From Ascaris suum (taxonomy: Eukaryota; Nematoda; Chromadorea; Rhabditida; Ascarididae): a DNA stretch of 64,000 nt. Position numbers and translations under genes: made by a program. Numbering within the stretch: position 1 is the first letter of the stretch; each line of letters starts with the position of its first letter. Shown here piece after piece: positions 22,458-35,040 of the stretch. The stretch is taken from NCBI GenBank assembly GCA_013433145.1, contig CM024170.1, positions 1,753,214 to 1,817,213 on the forward strand, given 5' to 3'. Below the pieces are notes generated by a model that was given only the letters and a program-made list of their open reading frames with translations, was not told the DNA's origin and did no database searches.

Positions 22458-24860
22458 GTATGAGGTGTTCCATGTGAAGCATATTTGAGATGGAGGGTGC
22501 TTTTCAGTATCCATCGGTTCCACCGGAAGTACGTTTGTGGCAGCCACGCGGCGTCGACGAAAAGAATGTGAATGAACTGAATCGACAAATCGAAGTTTTC
22601 GTCAACAGTAATGTCGATATGCCGATCCTCTATGATATCTTCCGGGTCTGTGATTGAGTCCTGGAATGTTTTTTATTGCAGGCGGTTTTGTTATTAGTGT
22701 GTATTCTTGTTCGAGGAGGGAGTATAGCTTCGAGGAGTATTGCTTGCTATGACAAAGTTTTCCAGTCAGTGGATAGGACAAGGGATGGGTTAGGGATGTG
22801 CAGGAGAGGATTCTAGCAGGCTCTGATTATGTCCGAGTAAATAGGCTGCTAGACCGAAGAGCATAGATATTGCACCTTTTAAATGCGTCGCAATAGGTAG
22901 TAAATTATCAATATGTCGAGTTGCGAGATGAACTCCCTCTGACACCATAGAAGACCCAATGAACGAAGGAAATATCAACCGTTTTTTAAACAGGTAATGA
23001 CTCAGTCGCAGGATTTCGGGACATCTGTGAAAGGGGCCGTGTAGATAGTGTGGTATCTCGTCGGGCATCATGTGAAGATGAGACTGTCGTAGGACATCTT
23101 GCCTCCGTCTCGGTGCACTTTCGTTTGCTCCTGGATGAATCGCAAGGGGCTCCACCAGCACGGAAATGACACGGACATGGGCACATCTTCGGGAAGAGAG
23201 GGGATTGCAGTTAGTAGACATATGGAAGGACCTTGCGAATGAGTCCTCGTTCACTTTTACCTCAGTAACACTGCTTTTCCTTACGTTCCACGCGTCTGCG
23301 TGATAGGACCACACTTACCTCGTGCCCAACACTGACATGCATTCCGTGTCATGCACCATTCGGGTACTGGACGAGTAATATTCATATTGTATATGGTGAA
23401 GGAACGCGAGTAGTGAAACAATTCTTTTGGAAGCAAAGATTTTGCAGTGTAAGTGAGAAAATGGTTTCCGCAGTTGAATTGTCTATAGAAACATAAGGAA
23501 CCTGTATGAAGAATATATTTACACTATGGATACTCCCCAGTATGGACTATATACGGAAGTGTGCAGTTGCATGATCTGTTTTGGGTTAAGGGAAGTTGTC
23601 GTTGTGCAGTCTTCTATCTGTTAGGTACTGAATTCATCATCTTGTATGATATGAACTCGTCATTGCTTACGCTTATATAGGGAGTTTATGATTTTGCAGA
23701 AAGTGCAGGAATATTTGGAAGACGTGCAGGAATGTCCAAGTGCTGTATGCCCGATATGTCTGAATGACTTCACCACACAGCAGCCGTCAATTCGTACTCA
23801 TTGCGATCACTACATTCATCAGCCATGCTTTGCCACTTATGTCGACTATTCGAGAAACGAAATTCAGCGGGAACTTGCTGAATGGCCCGATGATATGAAG
23901 CATAAGGTGGATCAGGTATGAGTAGTCATGGATTTTTAACGTCCGGTTTCACCTGTAATTACCTGACGTGTATATTTGAGGTTTCCGGTTTTCTATTTTA
24001 AAGCAAACAACGCGATAAAAAGCAATGAAGTTTTTTTACCGGAATAATTTTCCAGTTTATGTGAAGGAGATTCTATATTTGTAGGTGAATTCATTTTGGA
24101 GAGGGGTACGGTAGCTGTGGATCGATACATTGCAACACATTAAATGACAGTGTATAGAGTACTGAGTTTAATTATATCTACGCCGAATAACTGGAAGCAC
24201 TCAGTCAACTCAGGAAGCTTATCTCGTTGACCGCCGTTTCCAATTTGTTTAGCGCTTGTTCCATTGCCGCTTGAAGGTACCCGGAATCGTTGTTTGGAAT
24301 ATGGTACTGGAGTTGCTGAAATTCGTTTGATATCGCAGGACGCCATTACTGAAGGCGTTAGTAGACCAGGTTCATGTAAATTGGATAGATTAACCCCCTT
24401 TTGTTTCATACTATCTTAACTGGGAAAGATGGGAGGGTAGAGCGGGTGAGGGGAGGGGGGGGGGGAATGGGGTTCTGTACATTCATTACAAATCTATCGG
24501 CAGTGGGACCTGTAAGGTATCAACTTGCGATTGCATCCTGATGATTGGTTTTGTTCGATTAGGTGTGTAAAAATATGTAACAGAGGCATAATTAAGGCGA
24601 TAAGGTGCCCAATGTGTCGGGAAGTGCTCGAAGATGAAGAATGTGCCAAAGCAGATGGTTGTGAAGGATGGGAACGATGGCAGGCGACGAACATTTATGA
24701 ATTTGACTGGAATAATTGGAGAGAGACACAGCGCACATGGGATATCCTCCTGGAGAGACAACGCATCAATGGAGGTCTTATCGATTTGGACGAGGAACGT
24801 CATCGATTCTTGATCACCGATGATACGGCTCGTTTTCCTTTCCTTTATTTTGATCCATAG
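21179..24860 (+). CDS. RNF25: RNF25-like RWD-RING E3 ubiquitin ligase, five exons, complete
   Basis: RNF25 (AO7) is an RWD-RING E3 ligase linked in animals to ubiquitination at stalled ribosomes. Exons: 21179-21249, 22028-22124, 22508-22645, 23700-23915, 24597-24860. They total 786 nt with phases 2,0,0,0, giving 261 residues. An RWD domain spans about residues 3-102, opening SEVEALESIFGDDLSIIK and including YPSVPPEVRLWQPRG. A RING-H2 follows: C119, C122, C137, H139, H142, C145, C178, C181. The C-terminal helix (ETQRTWDILLERQR, then GGLIDLDEERHRFLI) matches the family pattern after the RING. The human protein is 459 residues, so this form lacks the long basic tail; it stops at 24858. The exon 5 acceptor (AATTAAG) is weak but keeps phase and RING spacing. 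The exon 3 donor GTCTGT is also unusual. Confidence 0.88.
22384..22453. repeat. TA dinucleotide microsatellite in RNF25-like intron 2
   Basis: About 35 TA units within the 383-nt intron, ending some 55 nt before the exon 3 acceptor at 22508. Confidence 0.97.
22646..23699 (+). other. RNF25-like intron 3 with a GC-richer block
   Basis: From about 22790 to 23320 the intron is richer in G+C than its surroundings and contains a 174-codon open frame on the minus strand. I do not recognise any product, and no acceptor or donor sites frame it. It looks like inserted sequence, possibly a decayed repeat, rather than a nested gene. Confidence 0.4.
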
Positions 24861-25880
24861 TTGATGGGAACTTCTCTTCCCTTTTTTCCTTCATAACAGA
24901 ATTTCAAATGGCGATATTGAAAATAACGATATAGGCTAACCTAGTTTACATAGACGTGGTCTACGATGTAATCATTCAGATTTTAGGATTCATTGAGTGA
25001 CGAACGCCGATTTAGTGCTAGGAGCCTTCTAAACGAGAAAGGAATAGTATGAGGGGAGAGAGGGATTTGGAAGTTATGATGAAGTTTAGATGGGTGTCTA
25101 GGATTTGTTAGTGGTTCAGAAATGAAGGAGCGTTAGTAAGTTACTACAGTTATGGAGGGAGCTTTGAAACTGGGCGTAATTCTCTTAAATTGCAGTAATT
25201 GATAGTTGAGCATTGGATGAAGGTTTTTATAGTTGGAATATAACTGGAAAGAGTTTTCAAATTTCAGTGAATTTAGCAGAAATCCTTTCGTTTATTGAGG
25301 AGACGGGATGAATTTAGTTGAGTTTTTATTATTTATCTATTTGGAAAATTTCATTGTTTTCCATAAAAATCCGAATTTTCTCTAACATCTTTTTCTTAGT
25401 TGACGCAAATATTTTGAGTGGATTTATACAGTTAAATAGGAATTGGCGGAACTGTCTTTGATTAGCTCTTGGCTTTTAAATTGCCTGTGCGTGAGTTCGT
25501 CCAAGGGAGCTAAGGAACAATTCGTTGCATATATATTTCCGTGTATCGATCAATTCGTAGAGGCGATAGAACGCGAGAATGCAGCTATTTTATCGCTAAA
25601 TATGTATTTAATGTATTTAGCGATATTTGCAACGGCAGTAAATATGTATTTATTATTTTTTTTGGCATTGTCGGGAGGAATGGTATGAAATAAAGCAAAA
25701 CCCAAGCGGAAGGGGATGGTGAAGCCCTTTGAAATTTAAATAAGGCATTATTTTTTTCGTAGCTAAATTGGACAATTGAATGCATTAAAATTACAAGTTA
25801 TTTGTAAATAAAGCATTTCCGCGTGATTATCATCGTTGCTTTTAGTTTCGATGAATCTTCTGAATAGTTAAGAGGTTTAG
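24861..25880. other. Downstream region of the RNF25-like gene
   Basis: Probable 3' UTR and spacer. AATAAA appears near 25690, about 830 nt past the stop. An inverted repeat with 11-nt arms (ATCGCTAAATA and its complement) lies at about 25590-25626. No gene is supported. Confidence 0.45.
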
Positions 25881-26033
25881 GTTTTGGAAACAACCGTGAA
25901 TCCTGCGCCAATTGCAATGGACGAACAGACGGAACGGAGAAATGAAATAAATGAGGTGAGAACGAGTACAACGCACTCTCACCGTCGTCGGAATAGACGT
26001 CCACTAAGAGGTTCGTCGCGTCGTCTTGTTTAG
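25881..26033 (+). CDS. Arg-rich terminal exon candidate (50 codons)
   Basis: After a GGTTTAG acceptor the frame runs VLETTVNPAPIAMDEQTERR and then an arginine-rich tail (HSHRRRNRRPLRGSSRRLV) to TAG at 26031. It lies 1 kb downstream of the RNF25-like stop on the same strand. RNF25 proteins of other animals have basic C-termini, so it may be an alternative last exon; however, no phase-0 donor is visible in exon 5 to reach it. A GAG|GTGAGA donor inside the frame suggests it might instead be an internal exon of another gene. Confidence 0.3.
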   Translation, partial: VLETTVNPAPIAMDEQTERRNEINEVRTSTTHSHRRRNRRPLRGSSRRLV

Positions 26034-28070
26034 TTTAAAGAGGAGGAATATGTGACTGTGACAATGAACGTCTCTAATTGCAACTTGGCTATGCACGGAA
26101 AGTAGTGCCCAAGTCTCAAGTGATTGGACGATGCTGCATTTCTCTTGCCAAGTCGATGCTTCATTCCTTCCTCCAAGAATGCCTATGCAGCAGAAGTTCC
26201 CCCCTGAGATCGCGTCGTAGCCTCGGCCAGATTATCCTGTCACCCTGTAATTTCCTCGTTTCATTGGCGTCATTTAAAGACAAAAAAATGAGTGGAAAAA
26301 AGTATAGCTTATGACCAGTGCAGTGCGGGTGAGGTTTGGGCGTGAGGGGTAGGAAAGAGCAAAAGCATGCATTTAGCTCCGTGGCGGTGTGACACGTTGT
26401 CGGAACCGAGGAGCTTTCGATCCAGACCTGCGATAATGTGTTTGGCTGATCGAATGTTTCATTAGCTGGCACTATTCGTTAGGTACATTGCTTTAGTCAG
26501 CACTATGTCATCATCCGTTGTTCAGTTAGATAATGCAGGCAAAGGAACAATAAACGCATGATCTTCGAGCTGAAATATAAGGCCTTTGTACAGACCCTGT
26601 GGAGGGGTGGGCTAAGCCAAGGGCATTTGGCTAAGAGCGAATCGGGCCTACTGAAATTTACGAAATACGCACGGTATGAGCATACCATGGTTGCCATCTC
26701 TAACCGACTTAAATTAGCCGTGATTTATTTGTATTATATTTTATCAATGAGGACTGATAGTAGAACTATAGAAGTGAACTGGAAGTAAAATAAGATATAA
26801 TGTGACTTATTCTTTCGAGCCATAAAGTACCATATTACTTTTTCGAGCCATAAAGTACCATACGGTTCAAGTGTTTAAAAATTCAATTCAGAATTTCGTA
26901 TGGCTTATCTCCTATAAGGTTTTATAGCACTTCCTATATATGTTCGAAACAGGATAGATTTAGAAGAGATTTATGGTGGTAATATTCCTGTGATCAACTT
27001 TTTTTCGCATGCGGGGTTGCGTTATTCTTTTCCGCCTTAAAAAAAAGTTTTTCGGAACGACTTTTTGGTCATTTCTTTGTTTACCTTGGAGGACTTTATT
27101 GTTGGATTGTTTGCTTATTTTGCTGCTTGTTGAGTTTATCTTTGACATTTATAAGTAGTAAGTTTTTCTATTCGTCGATAAAGACATAATATAGGAGAAA
27201 ACTGTGAGGGCAAAAAACGTCTCGAATAATGAATGACGAGAGAGATGAAAAATACAAAACTTAAAAAAAAACGCCTGGTTTATTTAAAAAAAAAAAAAAC
27301 AGGAATAAAGGTGAGAAAACGTTTAAGGGGCAGATGGGAGCAGATTGGTTGAAAGAATTTGCATACATAGTAAGTTGAATTTGAGTATGGCTTTTGATCA
27401 ATTTCTGTGCACTTTTCACGCATATTTGGAAGTATATGGTGGTTTTCTCACCGTCCGCTACTTTCAACTTCAGAGTATTGAAGTTGATACCGCTAAATTT
27501 GTTGGTTTTAATGCTCATCTGGAATGATTTCACTATCACTCTGAGCGATGTTTTTAATAAATTTTAGTGAAGTACGATAAAGTTCAGCGCATCTCCGAGG
27601 TGGCATAGTTACATGTAGGATTATTGTAGAAGTAAGCATGTTGTGAAGAAAAGTATAATGAGGCCAAGATGAAGCGCGGCATATTTTATGGAATTTTTTA
27701 AGCAGCAAAATATAATGTGATTTTAAAAAGATCTAGCCGATTGACAGCAATTTTCATAAGAACCTCTGATTCTTATGATATTTAATTCTTTTTCGATTTT
27801 TCCAAAGGATTTTTGTAAAAGCGCTATTAAAAAAAATATGAAAAAAATGCCCAGAATTATGCTGTATGGAATTCATTTGGAGAATCGATCAACAATTATC
27901 AATTTCTTTCTATACATTTATGTGTTGTTTTTTTTTCCATTATATGTTGGATGGAAAATTGCTTATTAGTGTTTTTATATCTATCAAATCCCAAAAAATT
28001 GCCACATTCTGGATGAATTTCATTCCACTATAATTGCTGAAAGTTTCATCTGCGCATAATTGAAGGAAGC

Positions 28071-28370
28071 ATGAGGGATTGTGGAATGCTAACGGAAGGC
28101 GTTGGTGAAGCATCAAAGCTGCCGGAAGCATGCGAAAATGTAACATCGTCGAGTTGCACGAACGGTGTCTGTAGATCACGAGGTGATGCAGTGCGAAAAC
28201 ATAACGGAGTCTCATATCGACAAAACAGTAGCAAGATGACAGATGCTGTTGAGATGTTACAGCAGCCGAAAACTTCCCATTCGAAAAGGACTATCAGGTC
28301 TCCACCGGGATTTGAGGATGTCAACCCTCATCCATCACGGATTGCCTCCACTGATATTACGGGTGTTTAA
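28071..28370 (+). CDS. Coding-like exon candidate, unrecognised
   Basis: An open frame from the ATG at 28071 for 99 codons to TAA at 28368-28370, GC-richer than the very AT-rich flanks. The composition is Ser/Lys/Glu-rich and low in hydrophobics, with KRTIRSPPGFEDVNP near the end. Possible donors are AG|GTCTCC at about 28298 (phase 2) and ACGG|GTGTTT at about 28358 (phase 1). The phase-1 donor would match the exon at 42044. No good acceptor lies upstream, so it may be an initial exon. Family unknown. Confidence 0.35.
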   Translation: MRDCGMLTEGVGEASKLPEACENVTSSSCTNGVCRSRGDAVRKHNGVSYRQNSSKMTDAVEMLQQPKTSHSKRTIRSPPGFEDVNPHPSRIASTDITGV

Positions 28371-28936
28371 TAATAGTTTTTGCATTTCTTATTATGGGAA
28401 ATTTTTTATGCATAAAGTTATCTCATAGGGATATTTTTGATAAGAAATGGAGAGAATTTATAGCAAATGAATCGAATGCTCTATTCAATAATATTATAAT
28501 TGTAATTGCAAATTTATGGATTTTTTTTTAAAAAGTTGTTATTATTTAAATTTTTTTTTTTTGGCATAAATCGAATAATATTTGATTCGATTGCTTTGTA
28601 ATTTTGTGAAAATATTCAGCAGTTTTTTTTTTCTTAAATGCAAATTTTTGCATAGAGTAAATTATGCAAATCATATATTTTATTTGAGATGTTATTTCAT
28701 TCAATGAATTTGATTTTCTTTTTTTTTTTCTTTTTTTCTTTTTTCTTTTTTTTTTGTGAGGCATTATTTATATGTTTTATTTTAGAGTTTAATGGTGATT
28801 TTATATTGCAGCAGTGATTAGAAGTATCAATTTGATGCTTTTTTTTTCATATTTATTTCTATTTAATCGCTAATTTTAAATGATTACGGATTTGTAATTT
28901 TACCTTTTGATAGTGGTAAAATATATTCGATTCGGG

Positions 28937-28982
<46 letters not shown>

Positions 28983-30441
28983 TTTATTATTTTTTATTAT
29001 CTTCTAATCATTAAATAACTTATTAAAATTAACAATTATTTTTATAACTTCAGATTGTTAACATGCGTGATTTTTTGATATTCTTTTGAAACGAAAATTT
29101 AAAAAAAAAAGTGATAAAGATAAGAAGTGGAAAGCAAATAGACGGGAAATATTCTCGAGGTTCAATTTCCTATGGGAAACAGACAACCTTGCTGGAAGAA
29201 TTTCTGTCGATCTTGGAAGGGATGAGTAGAAGGTTAGGAGATAGAATGATGCTGTCGATGTTTAGCGCATCCACAGATTCGGTTTTCTTTTTTTTTTTTC
29301 TTTTTTTGCGAGGCATTATGGATGACGGAAAAAGAGGATAATTTCAAGGAAAGCGATATGGATTTTGAAAGCAAATTTCTCGGAAGAAACGCTGAAATTT
29401 TTGACGCTTAGAGGGTAATTAAATTGAATGAATTTACTAAACGAAGAATTCAGGAAAATTTTAATTTTTCCTAATATTCGAGGTCAATGTAAAAAAAACA
29501 AACAAATTTCCCTCTCTCCCTTGCCGAGTTGATAGTCCCCTTCAGTATTCTTTCTCATTTGGCGTTTTTGTTCATTTATTTTTTAAATTAAATTTCTTCA
29601 CTTTCTTATAAATTTATCAATTTATTTCCATTTTGCATGATGGAAATTTGCATATTTTCATGAATTAATTATTGTAAATGAGTCGTTGTTATTTAATATT
29701 CCTATGAATAGTTGAGAATATTTCAATTTATTTTTTATTTTCTCATCTCTTATTGCAATAGGTTTTCCTCCTTTCAATGATAATATAACGATGTTGAGAG
29801 GATAGCAGAAAACGAGATTGACAGATTTAATTACAAAAATAATAATATATGCGAGCCGTAATATTTGCCAAGTTTGCCGAACTTTTCAACGTCATCGATT
29901 CATATTCGTTTCCTCGCAGATTCGTTCTCTTTGATTGAATATCGTCAAATTTTTCCGTTTCAAACGAGTAACGATAATGTTTCATTGTGTATTTTTGATA
30001 ACCAGCTGGTGTGTTTTCTATTAGCTTTAGACATATATGATCTTGCTTTATCTACCGCCCCTCGCAATCCAACAACGGCAACAACGATAATGCATTATAA
30101 TTCTCACAAACAGTTGAGGGAAATCAGAGAGAGAGAGAGGGAAAATATATCTTTCATTACTTGGAAGTCGATGATACTGGAAGTTAGCAGTGCAAGGTAA
30201 GAGGTGTTTCAGTGAACTCGAGTTGTCTAGATCAAAAAGAGATTTAATTTAACTATGTAAACGCTCCTCTTACGAGACTCGACGATCTCTCAACTTTAGA
30301 AACCAGACGTGCGGAATTTTCTTTTCGTTGTAAAGGGGAGGTAGGTGGCAAGCTCATTTATGGTTGCAGATATTGTTGCATAAATCGAGGAAAGCGCAGT
30401 CATTAAAGAATCGTTGACAGGGAAGTTGCCATCTTTTGCAG
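28371..30441. other. AT-rich low-complexity spacer
   Basis: Contains many T runs, an ATT trinucleotide run at about 28938-28990 and octamer-like ATGCAAAT motifs near 28638. A frame at 29865-30200 is open but unconvincing. Confidence 0.5.
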
Positions 30442-30468
30442 TGTTCGCAGTTGGAGATATTCCTCCAG

Positions 30469-30517
30469 AACCTTAGACCTAGCTGCACGAAGCAGCGCTG
30501 CAGCGAGGTCTAAGGTT
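30469..30517. other. Inverted repeat with 12-bp perfect arms and an inner stem
   Basis: AACCTTAGACCT at 30469-30480 pairs perfectly with AGGTCTAAGGTT at 30506-30517. The 25-nt loop contains GCTGC-ACGAA-GCAGC, a second perfect 5-bp stem, followed by a GCTGCAGC palindrome. The surrounding 30442-30539 also has exon-like borders (TTTTGCAG before it and G|GTATTC after) with an open frame of 32 codons, so this may be a structured RNA, a small palindromic element, or an exon that happens to be palindromic. Confidence 0.55.
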
Positions 30518-33488
30518 TCCGAAATTCCTGGGAGCACAGGTATTCCTTGAGAGTTGTTTCCGCTATTGATCATTTAGCACAAATTTCGACGCCATAGCGA
30601 TTCGTTTTTCAAGAACTAACGCCAATGACCTTTTATGTAAATTACACGAGAATGGTTTAATGCTCTCGGCAAAAACGAACCGGAAGTGGAATTTAAGAGC
30701 GCTTTATTGATATTCTTATTGGTAGAAATATCGTCTTAGAAGGTTTAGTGCCATTCGATTATTATTATTAATTGCAAATATACGAATTTATTATAGCGAT
30801 TAACGAATGTAATTTTGTCTTTCAAAATATATTTTAATATGATTGAATATGTAAATTTTATGTTGAAATTCATTTATTTTAATTAGAAATTTATTTAATT
30901 GCGTTCAATCGTATTGAAAAAAAAAGAAGTGATTTATCACTGCAATGTTATAAATATTATAAATTAAATTCGTATTAAAGTGTTTTTTTCTTGAAGTAAT
31001 TTGTCTTATTGAATGCTATAATGGAAAATCGTTTTTATCGTTATGCATCAATGGGTATCTCCGTTTATTTATTTGAATTATATATCTATATGAAAGGTAT
31101 TGTTAGCCGTTCTTTTTATATTTTCTTATTATATCGTTGAAAAAAAAAAACGAAGAGAAATCAAACATTTCAAAGGATTTTCTGAGAAATTGAAATGTTC
31201 AGAGGAGTGGTTGTAATAGTTGGATCCGATTTGGAGCTGATCTGATTCACGATTAAAATCGTGTCGAACGAAACGCAGCAGAAATTTTTGCAGCTTATAG
31301 GCTGCGTTCCTGCATTTTTTGATTATTTGCGTCTGGAAGAGTTGCTTTGATGGAGGAGGAGCATTAGCTAAACGGTATTCATGCGTTGAGGAGCAACTCA
31401 TAACGGTAAGAAGCTCTCATCTGTGCGATATGAAAGAAGCTTTCGCCTAGATGAAGATATTTGAATATGCAAGGTAAATTTTCAACCCGATAACGATTAA
31501 GTAGGTTAATTTCATCGAAAAAACCTCAACGAAATAACGCTACAAAATGGATTCGTAAATTTAGAAAATAAGGAGTCCGAAAAAAAGAAGTTGAGCATTG
31601 ACTTACGAAAAATCCGAATTCGAAAGCAAATCTTCGCAGTGATTCCCAAAATTAATTTTGGGAGTCAACGCGGTCAATAAGCAGCCTATTCTCATAAATG
31701 AGGGACAACATTGAACAACAGGATATCTTCAATCGCCACCACTTTAATGTATAATGCCGAACATATCGCACAGTTGCTTCAATAAATGCGCAGTCTGCGC
31801 ATGAAATTTCCAATTGCACTAAGTGGCACCCTCCGATGGGTGCATTCAACGTCGTGCTAGAATCTAATGCTTCCGGTTGATATCTTTACTCCAGCTTTCC
31901 ACATTTTTTGTGTACTTGAGTATGTTATTGTTATGCCTCTATGTAATATTGTTTATGGTTTTAAATATATCAATTTTTGTAGTCAAATTGCAATAATCTC
32001 GAAAACGTTGAACCTTTTTTTTTTTTTTTTTTTAATAAAAGCTCTCTTCGCATTATTACGGAAAATATTTGTGATTTTATTCAAAAAAATATTGTATAAA
32101 ATTGTAATTTTTCAGATGCGAAAGCACCGCACAACTTCATTAATATGGGAGCCAAAAGTGTAAAGTTTTCTATTTTTAAGCTCATAGAGAAAAGATTCTC
32201 TAAACCTAAGTTTAATTTACATTTATTAGCAACATGAAAATAATTAAGTTTTTTTTTTTTAAATGCAAATTAGGCTAACTTTTGCCGTTCATATGCTCGG
32301 TTAAAGAATTGAGCGAATAAACAACGATAGTGCTGATTATCTAATTAACGATTTGATGTGTACCAATGACTAGATATATGTATCTTTAACGATCATTTAT
32401 GGCCATTATAAATAAACTTTAAATGTGTAACGTAAACATGATGGGTTCATTGATGAATTTTAACTGGTGCATCAGACATGGCTTTATAAAAAAGTGAAGC
32501 AATTATTTTAACGTTCTTGTTTATTTATTACTTATTATTTATTATGTGTGTATATTTTGAATTCGTTTATTTTCATCTATGGCGTGCATATACTAATATA
32601 ACTATTTTACACTATTGATATAAGTAAAATTCGATATTATTTATTGGCCTAGTGGAACAGTTTTATTTGGCTAGGCTAACAAATTGGCCATTACTGGTAA
32701 TGTGCACTATTAGTTTTTGCAATCATTCATTTTAACTTTTTTTTTTTTGAATTCTTTCATCTGCATTTGTGTTTTATTGAAGTTTTTCTTCTTCAAAACG
32801 ATAGTATTTTCTTATTAAAAAAATAAGAGAATTATAGTTATAACTGCCGCTTTTTTTTAAAATAATATTGATTTTTCTTATTTTTCACAGTTTAAGCTGA
32901 TCTTCCGTCTTATATCTTTTTATCTCTCGAGTGATAACCGCTGATAACCGTGATATGTTGCTAATTTATTCCTGGCTTTCCAACCTTTCAACTTATTCAT
33001 AAAAAATTATTATGTGAGTTGTTTCATGTGCTTATTCATATCGGTATGTGTTTATGATACCTGTCAGGTATTTTCAATTTATACGAAAATTATCGCGTAT
33101 TACCTATCGCGTTTCTCAACAGTTTTGCATATTTTTGCAGCAGTTAGATAGTCTTTTATGTTCTAAAAGAACGTCAATGAGTGGAATATTTCGTGTGAGT
33201 ATGCCTATTTAAAAGACGCATATGTGGCATAGTGGTGAATGGCAATTTCGGCTGCGAATTGCCGCAATTTCAACCTTTCAACACCTCCTCATTCGTGCGG
33301 TCCTCGCCCACCTCTTTCTCAGTGCATTGCCTCATAGCTGTGCTAGCATATGGTGCTCTCACTGTATCCATAATATTTCTTACGACTTTTTCGCCATTTA
33401 AATTAAAAAACGATGGCGGTCCATGATCATATATTCGTTATTTTGCGTAATTAGAAATCATTTTTTGGCGTTCTTGGCTAGTTTTTAG

Positions 33489-33603
<115 letters not shown>

Positions 33604-34947
33604 TACAATGTATCCATATATAATTTACTCTGTAGTTCTACGGAAATGAGAAGGTAAGAGAAACACCATTCCCTTTCATGAATAATGTTTCGAAAATCGC
33701 TTTATTGTAGTTCACCTGGAAATTGCTTCGTTACAAAACTTTTTCAGTGATTTTCATATTTTTCTATAATTTTCCACTGAGCTTTCCATTTGCCTCCATC
33801 TCTAGTTTTCGACTCCTCTTGGAGTTTTTAATGACGCGCTGAACTAGTTGAGATTACTTTCTTATTTATATTGACTGGCTAACTTTAAAAAAAAAAAGAA
33901 TATTATGACGGTAAGCAGAGATATGTTTTTTTCCCTTACAACGATTAGGAATGAGTGAGGGATTGATTTACTAGGCTCATTGCAATATTGAAATTCATAT
34001 TTTTATGATCTATTTGAATGCTAAAATATGCCCTATATTAAAGGACAATAATAATTAGTTCACGCAAATTATAAGCGTTGAAAGGAGTTGCCACTATGGG
34101 TGATAATCGTTATCGTTATATATTACATATAATATTCTATATAATTGACGTTATTAAGAATTTTTTTGAAAGATCAAAGATTATTAGTAGCCTAATCTAA
34201 GGTTAACTTTTATTTGTTTATTTTTGAAGTTATTTTGAAGAATATTCGTATCTTCTTATCCTTCATATGAGAGTATCAACTATTAGCGGCTGTTCGTTTT
34301 GATTGAGAATAGAAAACTTCACTGTGGTCTTCATTATTCTCGGTTAGCTTATTGCATATCGGAGTTGAAGTGTTCTTTCGGAGTTTCTTCTTTTTTTTTT
34401 TGTTTGAAACCTAAGGACAGCTGGTAATAATGGAACGCGAGAAGCGTAAAGTCGCATGGTGATTGAGTTTCTCGTATCCTATATTCGCAAATGATAGGCA
34501 TGTGACTAATTGACTATGGCACTGTTTAGAGTTCTAGAAATTCTATTGGTATATTTTTGGACAGCCATCTGAGGTGATTGCGCTAAGATGGATGTCGAAA
34601 GCGTTGTTGCGTGGCTCATTTGTTGATTAACAGAGTGGATTGATGAAGCAAATAAGGGGGTGGCAATAAATGCGTGTATGCAAATTCGCCAATCAAATTG
34701 CCAACCACTAAACGAATTGCCAATAAGCAGTGAAATGAGCGTAGTAGTGCGTCCATAATTTAATGGATACAACGACTTGTACAAATTTGCGAAAGATGGG
34801 ATTCACCGATCCGTTTGGAATAAAATAATGCTCTTATCATTCGAAAATCCTTGTGAATTTTAAATGCGATTCCATAACGCTTTCCGAAGGGAATGATAGA
34901 CACTTTAAGGTACTCAAAGATTCGTGTTGACGATTGATTGAGGGATC

Positions 34948-35040
34948 GGACCGGTTAAAAGTGTTGACCGTTCCGAAGGAGCGAGCCGGTTAAAACTGTT
35001 GACCGTTCCGGAGGACCGGACCGGTTAAAAGCGTTGATGG
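34948..35040. repeat. Three-copy 35-bp tandem repeat
   Basis: CCGGTTAAAA recurs at 34951, 34986 and 35021, each followed by a variant of GTGTTGACCGTTCCG. A fourth, decayed copy may follow to about 35065. Confidence 0.8.

Noticed and set aside
22379..22588. Minus-strand frame ending in an Ile-Tyr repeat
   Set aside because: It runs through the TA microsatellite and is antisense to RNF25-like exon 3.
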